This document shows, one piece after another, positions 1 through 12,548 of a DNA stretch of 64,000 nucleotides. The translations under genes were made by a program, and so were the position numbers. Within the stretch, counting starts at the first letter, position 1. Each line of letters starts with the position of its first letter. The notes under the pieces are model-generated. The model searched no databases. It was not told where the DNA came from and was given only the letters and a program-made list of their open reading frames with translations. This stretch comes from Anticarsia gemmatalis (Eukaryota > Arthropoda > Insecta > Lepidoptera > Erebidae): contig NC_134749.1 in the NCBI RefSeq assembly GCF_050436995.1, forward strand, positions 12,790,001 to 12,854,000, read 5' to 3'.

Positions 1-47
1 AGGACATCAAAGGTAATCGAAAGATATTTTTTGAAATACACTAAAAT

Positions 48-137
48 CCGCACTTAGCCAGGGTGGTAGACTTAAAGCCTAAACCTTCCCTTATTCGGGA
101 GGAGACCCTTGCACAACAAGAGGATAGGCAGGGTTGA
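48..137 (-). repeat. Fragment of the lepidopteran 'CTGCTGGGCAAGGGT' repeat
   Basis: Read on the minus strand, this carries GCAAGGGTCTCCTCCCG, then a diverged AAGGGAAGG..TTTAGGC..AGTC.ACCA.CCTGGC..AAGTGCGG. The same order of blocks occurs at 15471-15709, 50612-50889 and 56350-56496. It is a non-coding interspersed repeat that I know from lepidopteran genomes without a settled class name. This copy is old and probably cut off by the window edge. Confidence 0.7.
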
Positions 138-1138
138 AAAAAACAAGTAAATCTTTCGTTAATAATGTATCAAGAGGCTTGAATTAAGTAATTTTTACTA
201 CATGGCCTGAGATATCCATATTAAAAATGTCTCAAACTGAAAAGCATAACAACCCCTTAAGCAATATACAAATATATACAATGCTATGTATACGGCCACG
301 AATAAGTAAATTGTCGTAACAATAGTAAACATCGTCTTTTAATTACTATATGCGATTTTGGTCTTAAATACATTCTTAAAGATAGTGAAGAGCTTTCATA
401 TAATAGCGTTTAACACTAATTAAAACACAACAGAACTGTACTTTACTTAAAGAACTCTATCACTATTTATACAAAAAATAGAGTAAGCAGTTCTTTGCAT
501 TCACTAGACGTATTCCCATCGTCTCTACAGTTCAGAGACTCTCAACCTTTTCGTATGATCCCATTTCATAGTATAAACTATGAAACCTCTACGCATCAAT
601 GTGCACTAAACTACTACTACTATCACATATCTCAGGATTTCTTAAAAAAAAAATCAGTTTCATCTGATTGAGACTTACAAAACAGTATATTATTAATTTG
701 TATAATCTAGATCCAAAACAAATCAATAAAACCACAGGTAGCTTATGGAGTGGTAACCGTATGTCAATCACATAAACCACATTACGTCACACATAACCTT
801 GACCACTGCACCACAAACTGCCATATTACCACCATAGCCACAAAGGTTGACAGCCACTGGCACAGTCTTCTCTGTCACCGTTTGTTCAACGTCTCATTTA
901 CACTGTCGCTACAATTATAGAGACAGGAGCTCTGTTTAATATGCAAATTAAAATTGTAGAGCTTATGACGACGGAAATTCTCTTACATAATATGCTTTGG
1001 GGCTTGTTTTAACTCTACTTACTGGGAATAAGATAGTTGGTGAATGAAACGTTCTTTGAAAATAAAAGATTCTGTTCAAGGCTTTGTTACGACTGCAAAG
1101 GCGTTTTCATTCTCTTTGCTTCTTATAAGGCGCTTATA
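138..1138. other. No gene seen; AT-rich unique-looking sequence
   Basis: I see no exon, RNA gene or clear repeat boundary here. A small palindrome near 568-587 (TTCATAGT / ACTATGAA, 4-nt loop) is the only local structure noted. Confidence 0.6.
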
Positions 1139-1322
1139 GCTAGTTGCTACAGTCGGTAATTGATAAATGTGCTAAGCAAGCCTTGGCACGGACACAATAT
1201 GGATGGGTGGCCACGTGCTGATAAGTAAAATTAAATATCTACAGCTAGTGGTGCTCACCGTTTAACAATTAGTGGGTTAAGCAATCTTTGGCGTAGATGG
1301 GTTGCCGTTTATCCGTAAAATA
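1139..1322 (+). repeat. Two degenerate tandem units of a ~90-bp lepidopteran repeat
   Basis: Unit 1 (1139-1231) and unit 2 (1243-1322) both run AGCTAGT, then a TAAGCAA.C.TTGGC block, a GATGGGTGG.C / GATGGGTTGCC block, and GTAAAAT at the end. The GGCTAAG...TTGGC...ATGGATGGGTGACC order recurs at 53176-53290 and is familiar from lepidopteran interspersed repeats. Both units are old, with many differences and no coding potential. Confidence 0.5.
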
Positions 1323-1644
1323 AGCATGGCATGGGCACTACGAGCAATGTAAAACTTGAACCCGCTTAGTATTATTGAAATTAAAGAAAATAAAGTGAGT
1401 GAGCTTGTTAAAGAAAAAGAAAGCCTGCAGACAAAAAATACAATATTGCAAACACCTTTTCGAAAATGAAGATATCAATATTTCATCCCAATACAGGAAA
1501 TCTACACACGTGAATTCTTGAGCAAAAAATCTATGCAAGATTCAGTACAATTCAATATCATATTTCTAACAAAATTGGGACCTTTTGCACACCTGATCTC
1601 GCAGACACGACTGCAATAAGGAAATTCATATGGCGTTGTCACCC

Positions 1645-2098
1645 TAAATATCAGTGTCAGGCTGGCTCCACATGTTGGTCCCAACGTTCGTACCAACGTT
1701 GGACTGCAAACTCGGTGAGGCGTACACACGTTGGCTAATAAACTAGTTCTGTAGCTCGATTCACTACTACTATCGACTACCGACAACCGAACTGTCATCG
1801 AGAAATTTTGTATGAAAATCTGATCAGCGCCTCTGACGGGTGTCGTAGGAAACATTTTGGCAGTACATTCGAAATGTCAAATGTCGATAGCTAGCCGGTT
1901 TTCGGTAGTCGATAGTGGTAGAGAATCGAGGTACAGTATCGTCAGATAGCGAGCGGTGCGCAGATTCCTTTGATGAAACCTACACGAGCCATCAACTACC
2001 AACGCTCGACCAATGCCATTTTCTAGATCCACTCGTTGGACGAATAGCGTTGGGTATATTGGGGCCAACGTGTGGAGCCGGGGTAAATATCAGTGTCA
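1645..2098. mobile_element. Inverted-repeat element flanked by an exact 15-bp direct repeat
   Basis: The 15-mer TAAATATCAGTGTCA lies at 1645-1659 and again, identical and in the same orientation, at 2084-2098. Between them (1660-2083) the left end starts GGCTGGCTCCAC and the reverse complement of the right end starts CCCCGGCTCCAC. The terminal inverted repeats continue imperfectly with the motifs ATGTTGG.CCCAA and CCAACG. A different MITE (1754-1931) sits inside. No transposase is encoded, so the element is non-autonomous. A 15-bp target duplication is longer than the 2-10 bp usual for cut-and-paste DNA transposons, so either the target mechanism is unusual or the direct repeat is partly pre-existing sequence. 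Confidence 0.6.
1754..1931. mobile_element. Palindromic MITE (CTATCGACTACCGACAACCG family), nested copy
   Basis: The left end (CTCGATTC..CTACTACTATCGAC) matches the reverse complement of the right end (CTCGATTCTCTACCACTATCGAC). TATCGACTACCGACAACCG lies on the left and a near-perfect complement on the right. The interior TGATCAGCGCCTCTGACGGG..GTCGTAGGAAACATTTTGGCAGTACATT is almost identical to 62188-62370, and more diverged copies are at 40168-40290 and around 62135-62440. No ORF of interest is present. GTA lies on both sides here, but the 62-kb copy is better explained by CTG, so the target duplication is not settled. Confidence 0.75.
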
Positions 2099-2282
2099 AA
2101 TGTAAGGAAACCGCTGACGTGTATGTACACACTGTCGTAAGGAAGATAGACAAGTCTTGTTTTAATTGTGGGATATTTGAAATGTTTGGGAGTATGTGTG
2201 TGTGTGTCAGGTAATGAAATAGGTTATTGTGTCGTGCGATTCTTGTTAGGTTTGCAATATTGGTGAAAGGTTTTGATGTACG

Positions 2283-2347
2283 TCACTCTTTGTATAATTG
2301 ACTGTCATAAGTCATAAATGTCTAATAAATGATTTAATTTTGATTTT
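2283..2347 (+). mobile_element. 3' end fragment of the CR1/L2-like LINE
   Basis: TCACTCTTTGTATAATTGACTGTCATAAGT followed by AATAAATGATTTAATTTTGATTTT parallels the last bases of the element at 23.2-26.5 kb (CACTCTCTGTATCATTGACTATCATAAGT...AATAAATGATTTGATTTTGATTTT). This is a short 5'-truncated insertion of the same LINE family. Confidence 0.7.
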
Positions 2348-3700
2348 TGCCAATTTTGTGGATAACTGTTTTTTGGGCGGAGTATTGAGTGTGTTACGAT
2401 TTTGGGCTGTCATTTGACTACTCAAAAGGAGATAACAATTTACTGGTTTTCTTATATTATTTTTATGCTACTTACTTGTTTTTTTTTTGGATTTCTCTAA
2501 TGCCACAATGCCACAAAGTGGTCATCCACCTTAAGGCTAGCCGCAACAAAACTGCTTTCCTTATTACCTTAAATCAATACGTTACTCATTGAAAACTATG
2601 AGATCTTTTAAATCAAGTACACCTTTTTCTTATTATGCGTCTTTTCTTTTCGTTAACATATATTTTCCGTATCTTTTGCTTCATTCCTAAAACTATCAGT
2701 CAACATTACACCAGCAAGACGGACGTAGGAACAAAAACATAGTATCGTAACTCTTGTAAACTGTAACGTATGTATATTGCAGGCCAGAAGGTTAGTTTAC
2801 TCATACATTATCCGAAGGCTTGCCTTAAGCCATGCTCATAAAGCCAAATTAGACGTGTCTTCCACTTATTGTTGGGTAGGATGGACAGCTTGCTGGAAAA
2901 TGTGTTGGAGGTTCTTTTCGGATAGGGAGCAGTAAATTTTATTATTTTATCACACAAAAGTTCGATTTCAAATAAAATTGTCCAGGTCTTAAAAGTTGGC
3001 CAATAAGCATTGCTTACGTCATCATTATTTTAAATTCCAATTTTAGGACTAATTTTTAAGCATTACATGTTGAACACTCCGGAGATTGTTCAAGATTCGT
3101 GTTATTTAAAACTTACGCAAATCTTATCAAAATCTGTCCAGACAGCAAAGATAAGATAGACAATAAGTATTGGAGAGTATGTTTAGTGTTGGATTCTGAA
3201 AACACAATATATCGTGAGATCAAAGACAACATACATACATATAGATCTTATAGCTTCGTATATACAAAACAGCTCTCCCAAACTCCAATCCCGTATGTCA
3301 CGACCACAAGTCTTGCCTGAAACGCATCACATACAAAATACGTTTCACCTCATCTTTAACCATTGCAAATTCACCCTTATCTGCTTCACATAAGGGCTAT
3401 AGATACATTTTTTCAACTACCCGTCTTATGTTTGTCCAATGTACCTGAACACGTGTAATACTCAAGTTTTAATGTTGTTGGGGCTTATTTCTTTGTTACG
3501 TGATCGCCGTGCAAGGGTTCTCATTACATATTACCGGTAACTATGGTGTTTTGAGACAAGTAAATAAGAAACAAAGTTCTAAGGTGTTTGGATTACGGCA
3601 ACTCGTAACAGCAACCTGGGAGAGTCGATGATTAAGAAGAACTCTGTTTTGGGGTTTTGTGTCTGTAGAATTTACTTGACTTATTAGTATTTTTCTGCTG
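2348..3700. other. No gene seen
   Basis: AT-rich sequence with only short chance reading frames. I see no splice-flanked exon, RNA gene or clear repeat family. Confidence 0.55.
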
Positions 3701-3701
3701 C

Positions 3702-3740
3702 TATATAAAATGGATTCGAGTAGACTCTCACACAGCAGTT
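3702..3740 (+). promoter_or_regulatory. Candidate TATA promoter
   Basis: TATATAAAA starts at 3702, and a CACAGCAGTTGT stretch about 30 bases downstream resembles an arthropod initiator (CAGT). The spacing is right for a TATA promoter, but no open reading frame or clear exon follows, and such motifs are frequent by chance at this base composition. Confidence 0.2.
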
Positions 3741-3827
3741 GTACGGTAGTGGGTAAAAAAAAGAAAAACATTTAAGTAAATATCTTCGAAAACATGTAAT
3801 TTCAGTGTTACTAATGTGCGACTTTAC

Positions 3828-3960
3828 AACGCGCTTCAGTAGGTGGTCAAAGGTTAAAATGCCGGCTGATGCCCGTGTTTTTTTACAAAAATATACCTAC
3901 GTTTTTGTAAAAAAACGCGTGCGTCACTGGCTCACCGTTATGGTGATTGAAAGCGTCCTC
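3828..3960. repeat. Foldback sequence with a perfect 15-bp core stem
   Basis: GTTTTTTTACAAAAA (3877-3891) and its exact complement (3902-3916) enclose a 10-nt loop. Outside the core the arms still pair imperfectly: CGGCTGATGCCCGTG on the left against GAGCCAGTGACGCACGCG read from the right, then GCGCTT.CA against ACGCTTTCA. The size and structure fit an old foldback MITE. Confidence 0.5.
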
Positions 3961-6900
3961 GAACGCCTGACGGTAACACGTAGTTTTTGAAGAAATGTAC
4001 AGGTCTTAACACATGGGGTGTGGTGCACCTGTAGTCAAAAACTGCACCTTTTCTGTTATTGCGTTTATCCAGTAGTAGTAAAATTAAAGCTTAAACTTGT
4101 TACAAATCAATGTGAAATATTTGTTACAAAATAATTTCTCTTTCAAGCGTCCAATCGAACAAAATAAAGTCCAACCCTCATAAAATTTCACATCCATTCT
4201 AACGTCAGTTATCCGTTTTTAAAATACGCTCCAAAATACAATGTACGAGAAACATTTACGCCGCAATTAATTCAGAATCCAGATTAAAACTCATATCTGT
4301 ACATATAAAAGGGAAAAATCACCAAATACCACGTTTATCGAGTGAAATTTTATGTATTCGTATTGTTATGCGAAGGATTCTACCGTCATGCGAAAATCTA
4401 CGGTCCTCATCAAACGTTTATTAAGCCGAATTAAAGGGTTAAGCTTTGTACACAACGGTACCCTTTATTTTGGAGTATTTTAAAAGGGTTTTGCTCATGA
4501 AATTGTAATATTTATAATGGTAAATTCATGGTTTTTGGTGCATTTATGTGCATGCAATACGGGCTTATGAAATTTGTGTACACAATGGACTGTGTAAAGA
4601 TTAATAATTTCAAGAAAATTCATCAGGAAATGAGAATAAATTACGCTAGAATTTAACATAAAATTCACGAACGATCACAAACAAAAAGTGAGAAATCAAA
4701 CGAGCAGAAATTATAACTCAACTTATAATCTTACCGCAAACCAATAAATCTAAGAGAAAAAAGCCAGCTGTTTCCGCACCCAAGACCGCATGGAAAAATA
4801 CATGATTTATGTGTACAAAGCCTAATCCAAATTAAAGGCAAGGGCCGCCCTTTCCGATTCCGGAGTCGTAGGACGAAACTCATCTACCTAAAATTGCTCT
4901 CAATTTATTAGGATTCTCAGAATAATTTCATTTTATTCGTGGACAAATTCTAACAGGAGTGTTTGGACATGGTAAATGTGGCGGCATTTTTTATGTTTGT
5001 ACGATTGGAGGTGTTAAATGTATTAAAATGTTCTTATGGAATAATTAATTTAGTCGATAGATTTGTTCTTATTTCTAATATGTTCGTTTACTGTAAAAAA
5101 TATTTAAGTGTTCCGAAAATACACCGATATGCCTGTAGACACAGACCATTTAGGCAGTTGTGTCATCAAAAGTATTTAATATGTAGTGTTCATTACAATT
5201 GTCATGTATAAAGAAATAGTTTTCTGCCTTCCGGTAGAAAGCTTTTATATAAAAATATTGCTGGTAAGTAAACGAACACATTCTGTATACACAAACTTGG
5301 TCACTAACTACCCAAACATAAATCCCAATCCCAACAGACCTGAAACTTAACATCCATACTTCTAAAACTTTCGCATCTACATTATTAACTACACTTACAT
5401 ATTCTTGTAAACTGCAAGAATTTCTTAGCCATTTTACTAGTAAAAACAGTTTGAAACTACCATTAAAACAGGTTATATTTGACCCACTTTCAAACAAGAC
5501 TAACTGAAAAATACACACGTAAAACTTAGACTTGGTTTCGCAAAGTTTTTTTCACGTCAAAGAAAAAGTTCAGAACATTTTCACATTTCATGAGCGCGGC
5601 GTGAAAATAGTGCCTTATGAAATTTGTGGGTAGTTCTTTTGGGTTTTAGTTTGTGGTGTACGTGTTAAAATGTTGTACTCGTTTGACAGGCAACGTGGTT
5701 TTGCCACGATTTCCTAAAGGGATTTTGTTTTATATTTTGGTCGAAAAACACATTTTACAAGGAAAGTTGCATCCTTTTAACTTTTTCAGTAATCGTTAAA
5801 GACAGGTCTCGTATCAAGCCAATCATTATTAGGAAAGCGTTTAGTTTTAGTCTAAATCTTTACATACTAAGAAGAGACTTGCGCTCAGAATAAAAGTACG
5901 TATAGGAATACGATTAATATGTATTATTTACGTCTATATTCTCTTAAGAGTATTTTCAAGAAATATATAAACTTAACTATTTCCCCGTTAGTTGATTTCT
6001 ATTAACAAGCAAACTTTCTTATTGCCTCACACACAACCTACCGCTTACAGACTGCTTTTAAGAATTCTAGGAACCAAACTATACTAATAAACGGCAACAT
6101 TTAGTTTTCAAATTTCTCGCTACTCATCAACATTGTGAACTTACATGAGACTACAACTCGTACAAGTTGAAACTTGTTGCTCTGTAGGACAATACTTTGT
6201 AATTACCCACTTGGTGATGTTTGCTAACTACTTACACTTCACACGAGTGGTACTTGTCTTGTGTGGTCTTTAGAAGACTACTGTTTAAGAGAACTGTAGC
6301 GAGTATTTGACATTTAAATTAGTTTACTTATAAAATGCTTATAAAATAGTTCTTGCAGAATATGACAGGGGCTGGTCGCTGATCAGTTATTCTCACAATT
6401 TCCCTTAAAAGAAAAGAAGATAATATTGATGTTGGAACAGTTTTGTGGAGTACACACACTACCATTATGATAGTCGGTTGGCGACGATTTGATGATTCTT
6501 TTAAAATAAAAAGTAACAATATACCAGAAACTTCGCATATGTTCTAAATTATAAATGTGGAAAACTTTTAAAATAACCAATTATAACCAGTATATTCCCA
6601 CAAGCTCCTTATTCCTCTGTAATTAACTAAAACTGAAGCTGTCTATTGGAAACTTCAATCGGTAGTTGTGAACGTTTAAGCCGTGCTACGAGTTTCCGAC
6701 ATCAAATAAAAATATGTAATAAACCCTTTTTATTTCACCGTAAATGAGTTCCGGAGCTCGACCGCTCGCTGACGGGGGATTAAGAGTCGATTACTATTGA
6801 CTCTCGCATGATACTCGATCAGAGATTTTAGGATCGAGTTTCGTCATTACCACTTAAAAGAGATGTTGCAGGGGCTGTATGGGACTTTCGGGTATAGACT

Positions 6901-9900
6901 TTCAGGAAAAGTGTGTGAGTAAAGTATCAAAAGAAATCAATGGTGAGAAAAAAATACTCATAAAAACGTGAATTACTTAACTACCCATTAACAAATGTCG
7001 CGTCTTTCCTTAAACACAACGGGTAATTTTGAAGAAAAAAATGTTCAACATTTTCATTTTAGTTTTCATTTCATGTCACCTGTTGGGTTCCTAGTAATAC
7101 TATCTTTTCTGTATAATACGCAACACGTCATTTTAAATAGCACTTCAAAATCGTTAAACCGAAATCAAATCGAGAACCACTAGTAACTCACCATAAAAAC
7201 TGCAACGTTGCTTGATGGGCCGAATCTTTTTGCTTCCATCGTAAAGGTGATTTAGCAGAGAAATTAATAAGAAACCGCCTTTGAGATTGATTAGGAGTGA
7301 AAATTACTTGTTCTTGTGTAAACTGTTTTTGTATGTATGTAATGTATACATGTTGTCATTATTTTGTATGTTTTGTTCAGTGTAAAATAGTTAACGATAT
7401 TTTGGTAAAAACGATTGTAAGAAATGGTTGCTTTAGTATAATGCTTATGAGTTGGTGAGTGACACCAATCGTAACGTTTGACAATTTTGTGAGTTGAGCA
7501 GTGTTTTCTTTATCCTTCTTGTGAAGATGGATTGATTAGTGGTCTACACGTCACTGTACTAGCTGATAATGATAAGGTTTTGTTTCCCAAGTGAAATATA
7601 TTTTCTTGCTTTTTAACCGTAGGAATATATAGATAATCAGTCAAAGACTAATTATTCTCCTAGTATAGTTTTCTGTCGATACAAAAGTTCAAAATTTACA
7701 AAAAAAATACTAAATTTAATCATAATTAACGTTTAAACAAAGACTTGAAACCAATTTCCAAGCAAAATACCCTTAAAATTGTTAAAAAAGTAAAAGAGCA
7801 CCGATACGGGAAAGTGTGAAGTAATAAATAGTGTATAATTCAGTTTTATTGCTGGAAGTCGGAACGCCTTTGATACGGTTTCGGTCTGTGCTTTTATAAT
7901 GTTCATTGTTTCACGCTTTCCTACTCTGTGGTTTTATACGATACATTTTTTTATTAATTGAATTATTTTGGTTGAATTTTGGAAATTTTCTGATACCCGT
8001 GAAAACTTGCAGTGAAGTTTTGACAACTTTCTAGTTAGTTTATATTTTAAGACGTAATGTATCCATTAAAATTTGTTAGTGATATGATGTTATAATCTTT
8101 CCCATTTTCTTTTAGTTGTATATTAGAACCATTATTCCTCAATCTTTTTATATCTTTTCTCTCTCTTTCTCTTTGACTGTTCGTCACATATAATGGTGAA
8201 GTCAGCCTTTCCTAAACCTCCTGTGTATCTCTATTTGTTTCCCAATACCAGTAATTGAAAGTGATTTTACATAATTTTAGAACTCTCATTTCAAAGCATG
8301 CAATAATCTTTTTTACTGAATATTAAGTAGTGAGTGAGAGCTTAAATACAAAACCTTAATTCTTTACGTCACTGAATCACATAAAGAGAAGAAAGCTTTA
8401 GGATATTTTTTTTTGTCTTACTTTCGCTTGTATCATTATTATTAAATGTTAAAAAACTTGCTTTATAATTGACTGCTATTCTTGATAAATCGTAAAGTTT
8501 CAGGTTTTTTTTTAATAAAATGACAGTATATAAAAATGTAGCCAATATTTTAAAAAATATGTCCCACAATAGTATTGTGAGCACGTAACATTTGAAACGC
8601 GAGTGTAGTTGCCAAATTATTGTGCTGAACTAAGCGATTTCTCGTGAACTTCCATCCCGGTTGTCGCTACATGAGGTGCACACACTAAAAGCAAAGATGT
8701 AATAAAAATTGTAAACATACTACTGTCTATTAAGAGCGTACCCGCCGATTTTGAGAAATATAAGAAATAAGAAAATAAAAATAAGAAAGAAGTAGGTTTC
8801 GTTAAATTGTGGTCTGCATAGCCTGCTTTCATTAAATTCTTATCTTAAAGTTATTTAGTTTGTCTTGTTAATTTCATGTATTGAGCTACGTTAAGTTAAA
8901 CTTCGTAAAGCCAAGCCTGTCGTTAAAATAGATGCAGAAAGTAAGAGAGCAAACTTTTGTATCAACTCATTGAAGAATCAGAGCCAACCTAACTGATAAG
9001 ATTTTTTTAGACAATATTTTTCTCACAAAATCATATTGTATTGCGATTTATCTAAAAAAAAATCAAAGCAATACTCAATTTATTAAAATTATATGTGTAC
9101 AATTGTACATACATAAAATCATGCCATTTTCCCACATTACACTCTGTAATTCACATTACTATGTCTATGATTACTATAAACAGTTCCTTTCACAATATTC
9201 TCCCCTATAACCCTACCACAGTTGGCGCCCAACTTATTGGAGTGTTTTCCTTTAAATTTAGGGCACCGTACGTGACCTAAAGGGGACGCTCGTAGACGAA
9301 ATACGAGCTAAGTTTACTTGAATATACTCGGTGGGGTCCCGTCTAATGTGACGTATACGCTCAAAACTTTGGACCCGTGATTTGGGAACAGATTTTGAAT
9401 TGGTCGTTTGTATTAGTTTGATATTTTGATTATTTAGTGGTGTTTTAAGTTTCCTGATACTATTTGAAACTAATTTAGATATCGATATTAAAAAGCGTCT
9501 AGTAATAAGATCAAATTATAATATGGGTGTTGGATATATCTTGTATTTGTACAGTAGAATGGTATTTTCTACTCAAGGTAACTTTAGTATTTTTGTAACA
9601 GATTATCACTCCATGTTTGTTATAATATAGCAGTATACGGATTATTTATCATTGCGTTTATAATTCAATTATTTTTCGTATTCAAATGTTGAAGTTGACA
9701 GTTGTTAAAGTTGGTAGGTTTCTTCCTTGCCTTGTCTGTCTACTTGCAAAAAAACTCCTCTACAGACCTGCAAAATGCTGATTTCAAGAGACTCATCAAT
9801 CACAAGAATTTACGTTCACTAGTTCTAGAACTGTCTTCAATTCTAGGATTTATATACATTTCCCGAACTTCAATGTTTATAGTTTTGCTGAGCTCGAAGT

Positions 9901-12521
9901 GTCAAACTTTAGGGACTTATGACGAATATGTAGTAATGTTATAAACTTAGTATTACTGTAGTTGTTTGTGATATATAGACATTGTGCGCTAGGGACTCAG
10001 TGTTGAGGTTTAGGGTTTCAAATATGTTTCTGGTTTGTAAGAGGTTTTTGATTATGGTGTTATAGTTGAAAGGACTTGAAGCCTAAACAACTTCTTGTTC
10101 TACGAGTAGATTTATACCCATATTGTATGGCGAAAGACAAAAGTTAGTTAGAATCCTTGACTGTGGTTAATAAGTAAAAGTACGTCGTATAAGGCTCTCT
10201 GTAAGAAGTCGATATAAGCTAGGTATATCTTATACGAATGCTTACTTTTTGCAATTTTGTTTTTGGTTAAGCGTGAGTAAAGTGATTTGATTGAAAAGCA
10301 TCTACGACGATAGTACATAGTAATGCAAAGAATTCAAGGCGACAATATCGAGATAAAAAATCCACTACTATACATTTAACTCTACAGGGTAAATTATTTG
10401 CATCCAAAAAACAAAATTCCCATTTCCAAATAACTTCTTATTGAACGAACAATAAGAAAATCCTTCAAAGGAGTCTATCAATCATGTTCGAGTTGCAAAC
10501 TTGGTCGAGTAACAAGTATCGATGGTTCTCCTACCCGTTTATGTTCAAGCCCCTTAACGCGATAATTGAGGACTTCAAACTTTAGGGTCTGATAAACGTA
10601 TTGGAGTAATTAGTTACTTTATTGAATGGTTTCTTAGAAATGTCTCAAGGAATTTATCGTTCAGCATTCCTTTGTAAGGTGTTATAAATTAATTTTGATT
10701 ATGGAGTTTGGAACGGTTCGATGGCTACAATTTTGTTATTGTCATTACCTGTGTGGCTTTGTTCCTATTTTATGGGTAAAATATACCTTTTTAAAAGCGT
10801 ATGTTTCATGATCTATGTATTGCTAACTCCCGCACGCTTCACGAAAATCGATTCAGCTGTTAAGTTGATTTTCATATTTATATTGTAAATGGATTTTTGA
10901 TTGTTTTCTGGAATTGTGAAAGAAGGAATCCTTTCTATAAGTGATTCAAACACAAAAGTAAGAAAGTTACAAGAAAAAAATTCTTAAACTGACACCAAAC
11001 ACACTGGTAGTTTTTAAGTTTACCTTTAAGACAGCCTTTTAAACAGCTAACACGTACAGGCAGTAAACAGACTATTTGAATGTTCAGCTTACCTACTCAA
11101 CATGCGAAACACCCTGTAAATCCGTTCAAGATGCAAACACCATGTATCTCGGCAGACATTCGTATGAGTAACGGCATCCCGCAGCCACCTCGTGACGTAT
11201 TTAATGTACCGTGAATAATATATTAACAGTTACGTTTATCTAAATGTGCCTATTTCCTTGCCAACTAGGGGTGTAGTTTTAAAGTCAACTCATTTAGGAA
11301 TGTTTTAAGGTGAATTATGAAGTTTGGTAGCCAAGTTATGAATCTTAAATTGCAACCTTTATTCATTTCCGGTTATCGATATATTTTAGATCATGGATTC
11401 ATATTCGTTAGTGTGATTTTGGTTTAACTTTTTCTTACATCATTTTTTGCATTAGAATAAATATAATTAGTTTTGATATAGTCCATTTTTGAAATATACC
11501 AGGTGTTTTTTTAAACCATGACTGTTAACTACTAAATGACACCTCTGTCCTGATGTGAAAGTATCCTTTATGAAATCCTTAATGTAGCCATTGTGGGAGA
11601 TAAAATAAGTATAAGTATATAGTAAATATGCCTAAAAGAAAAGACTCTGGTACTCATTACCATAGCATAAATAATTTTAAGACCTGAGCTTACACATGTA
11701 TACATTGAAACCTACATTTTCAAAACTAAGCCACTAAAAGCCCAACCAAAAGCGAACCACAAGAGCAAACACCAAAGCCTTAAATACCTAAAGCGATACA
11801 AAACATTTTGGTAAAGTTACATGTTGTTCTAATGTTCACGTAATCTCGGTGTATTGTGTAACTATGTGAATATGCAATGTTAGTCATCCCTGCATTCTTA
11901 GTAAACTGCCAGTATGCTAACAAGCGTGCAAAGATGCGTGCTGTCTGGGCGTATAATTTGCCGCGAATAGTTTGCTTATTTACAGACACTCACTCATTTT
12001 TAGTACAAGGCGAGAAGTGAGCAAGCGTTTTAGATATGCTTCGTATTGCTATAAAACTTGCTAAGAATGCTACCCTTATCATTTAGGATTGAGTAAAAAA
12101 ATCTTGGTGATATCACAAGTGACAAAAAACTTGTAGATAAATATAGAAAATTAATATTTAATGTTATAGGTACTCAGAAAAGTGTTCCATCATTAAAAAA
12201 AATATTCGAGCAAGAGTTTTACAAAATCTCGATAAGTTCAATAAGTTGTGAGAATGTAAACGATATTTTACTTAGCAAACTATTAGCCACTAATTGTTTG
12301 CTAAATAGAAAGCAAACTTTAGATTATTAACTAAAAGCAAAACAGTGTTGCACCGCGGGTGCTTCGTGCATAAAGTGTGAAGAAATTTGACTCGATCGAT
12401 GAAAGTTCGCGCTCGCGTTGTCTTATATTTTGGTTTAAAAGATTTAGAAGTTTACTTCCTTAGACTTGCAGAAAAGAAAAAGCTTGCTCCGTTATTAGAA
12501 TGTAAGGATAAGGAAAAGTCT
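3961..12521. other. Long stretch with no supported gene
   Basis: I found no exon, RNA gene or recognisable element in these ~8.5 kb. A 122-codon minus-strand frame at 5150-5518 has no family resemblance and no promoter or splice context, so I treat it as chance. A TGGCGCCCAAC motif at 9223-9233 resembles a retroelement primer-binding site, but no LTR was seen beside it. Confidence 0.5.
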
Positions 12522-12548
12522 GTGTGCCCTAATAATATTAGGGCGCAC
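12522..12548. repeat. Short perfect hairpin (12-bp stem, 3-nt loop)
   Basis: GTGTGCCCTAAT, loop AAT, ATTAGGGCGCAC: the two sides pair throughout with one G-T pair. No function can be assigned. Confidence 0.6.

Noticed and set aside
1502..2214. Frames of 60-117 codons on both strands in the nested inverted-repeat elements
   Set aside because: Palindromic MITE sequence opens frames on both strands; no protein family fits.
5150..5518. 122-codon minus-strand open frame, the longest outside transposons
   Set aside because: No ATG-supported start, domain, signal or splice context; AT-rich codon use like the flanks, so probably chance.
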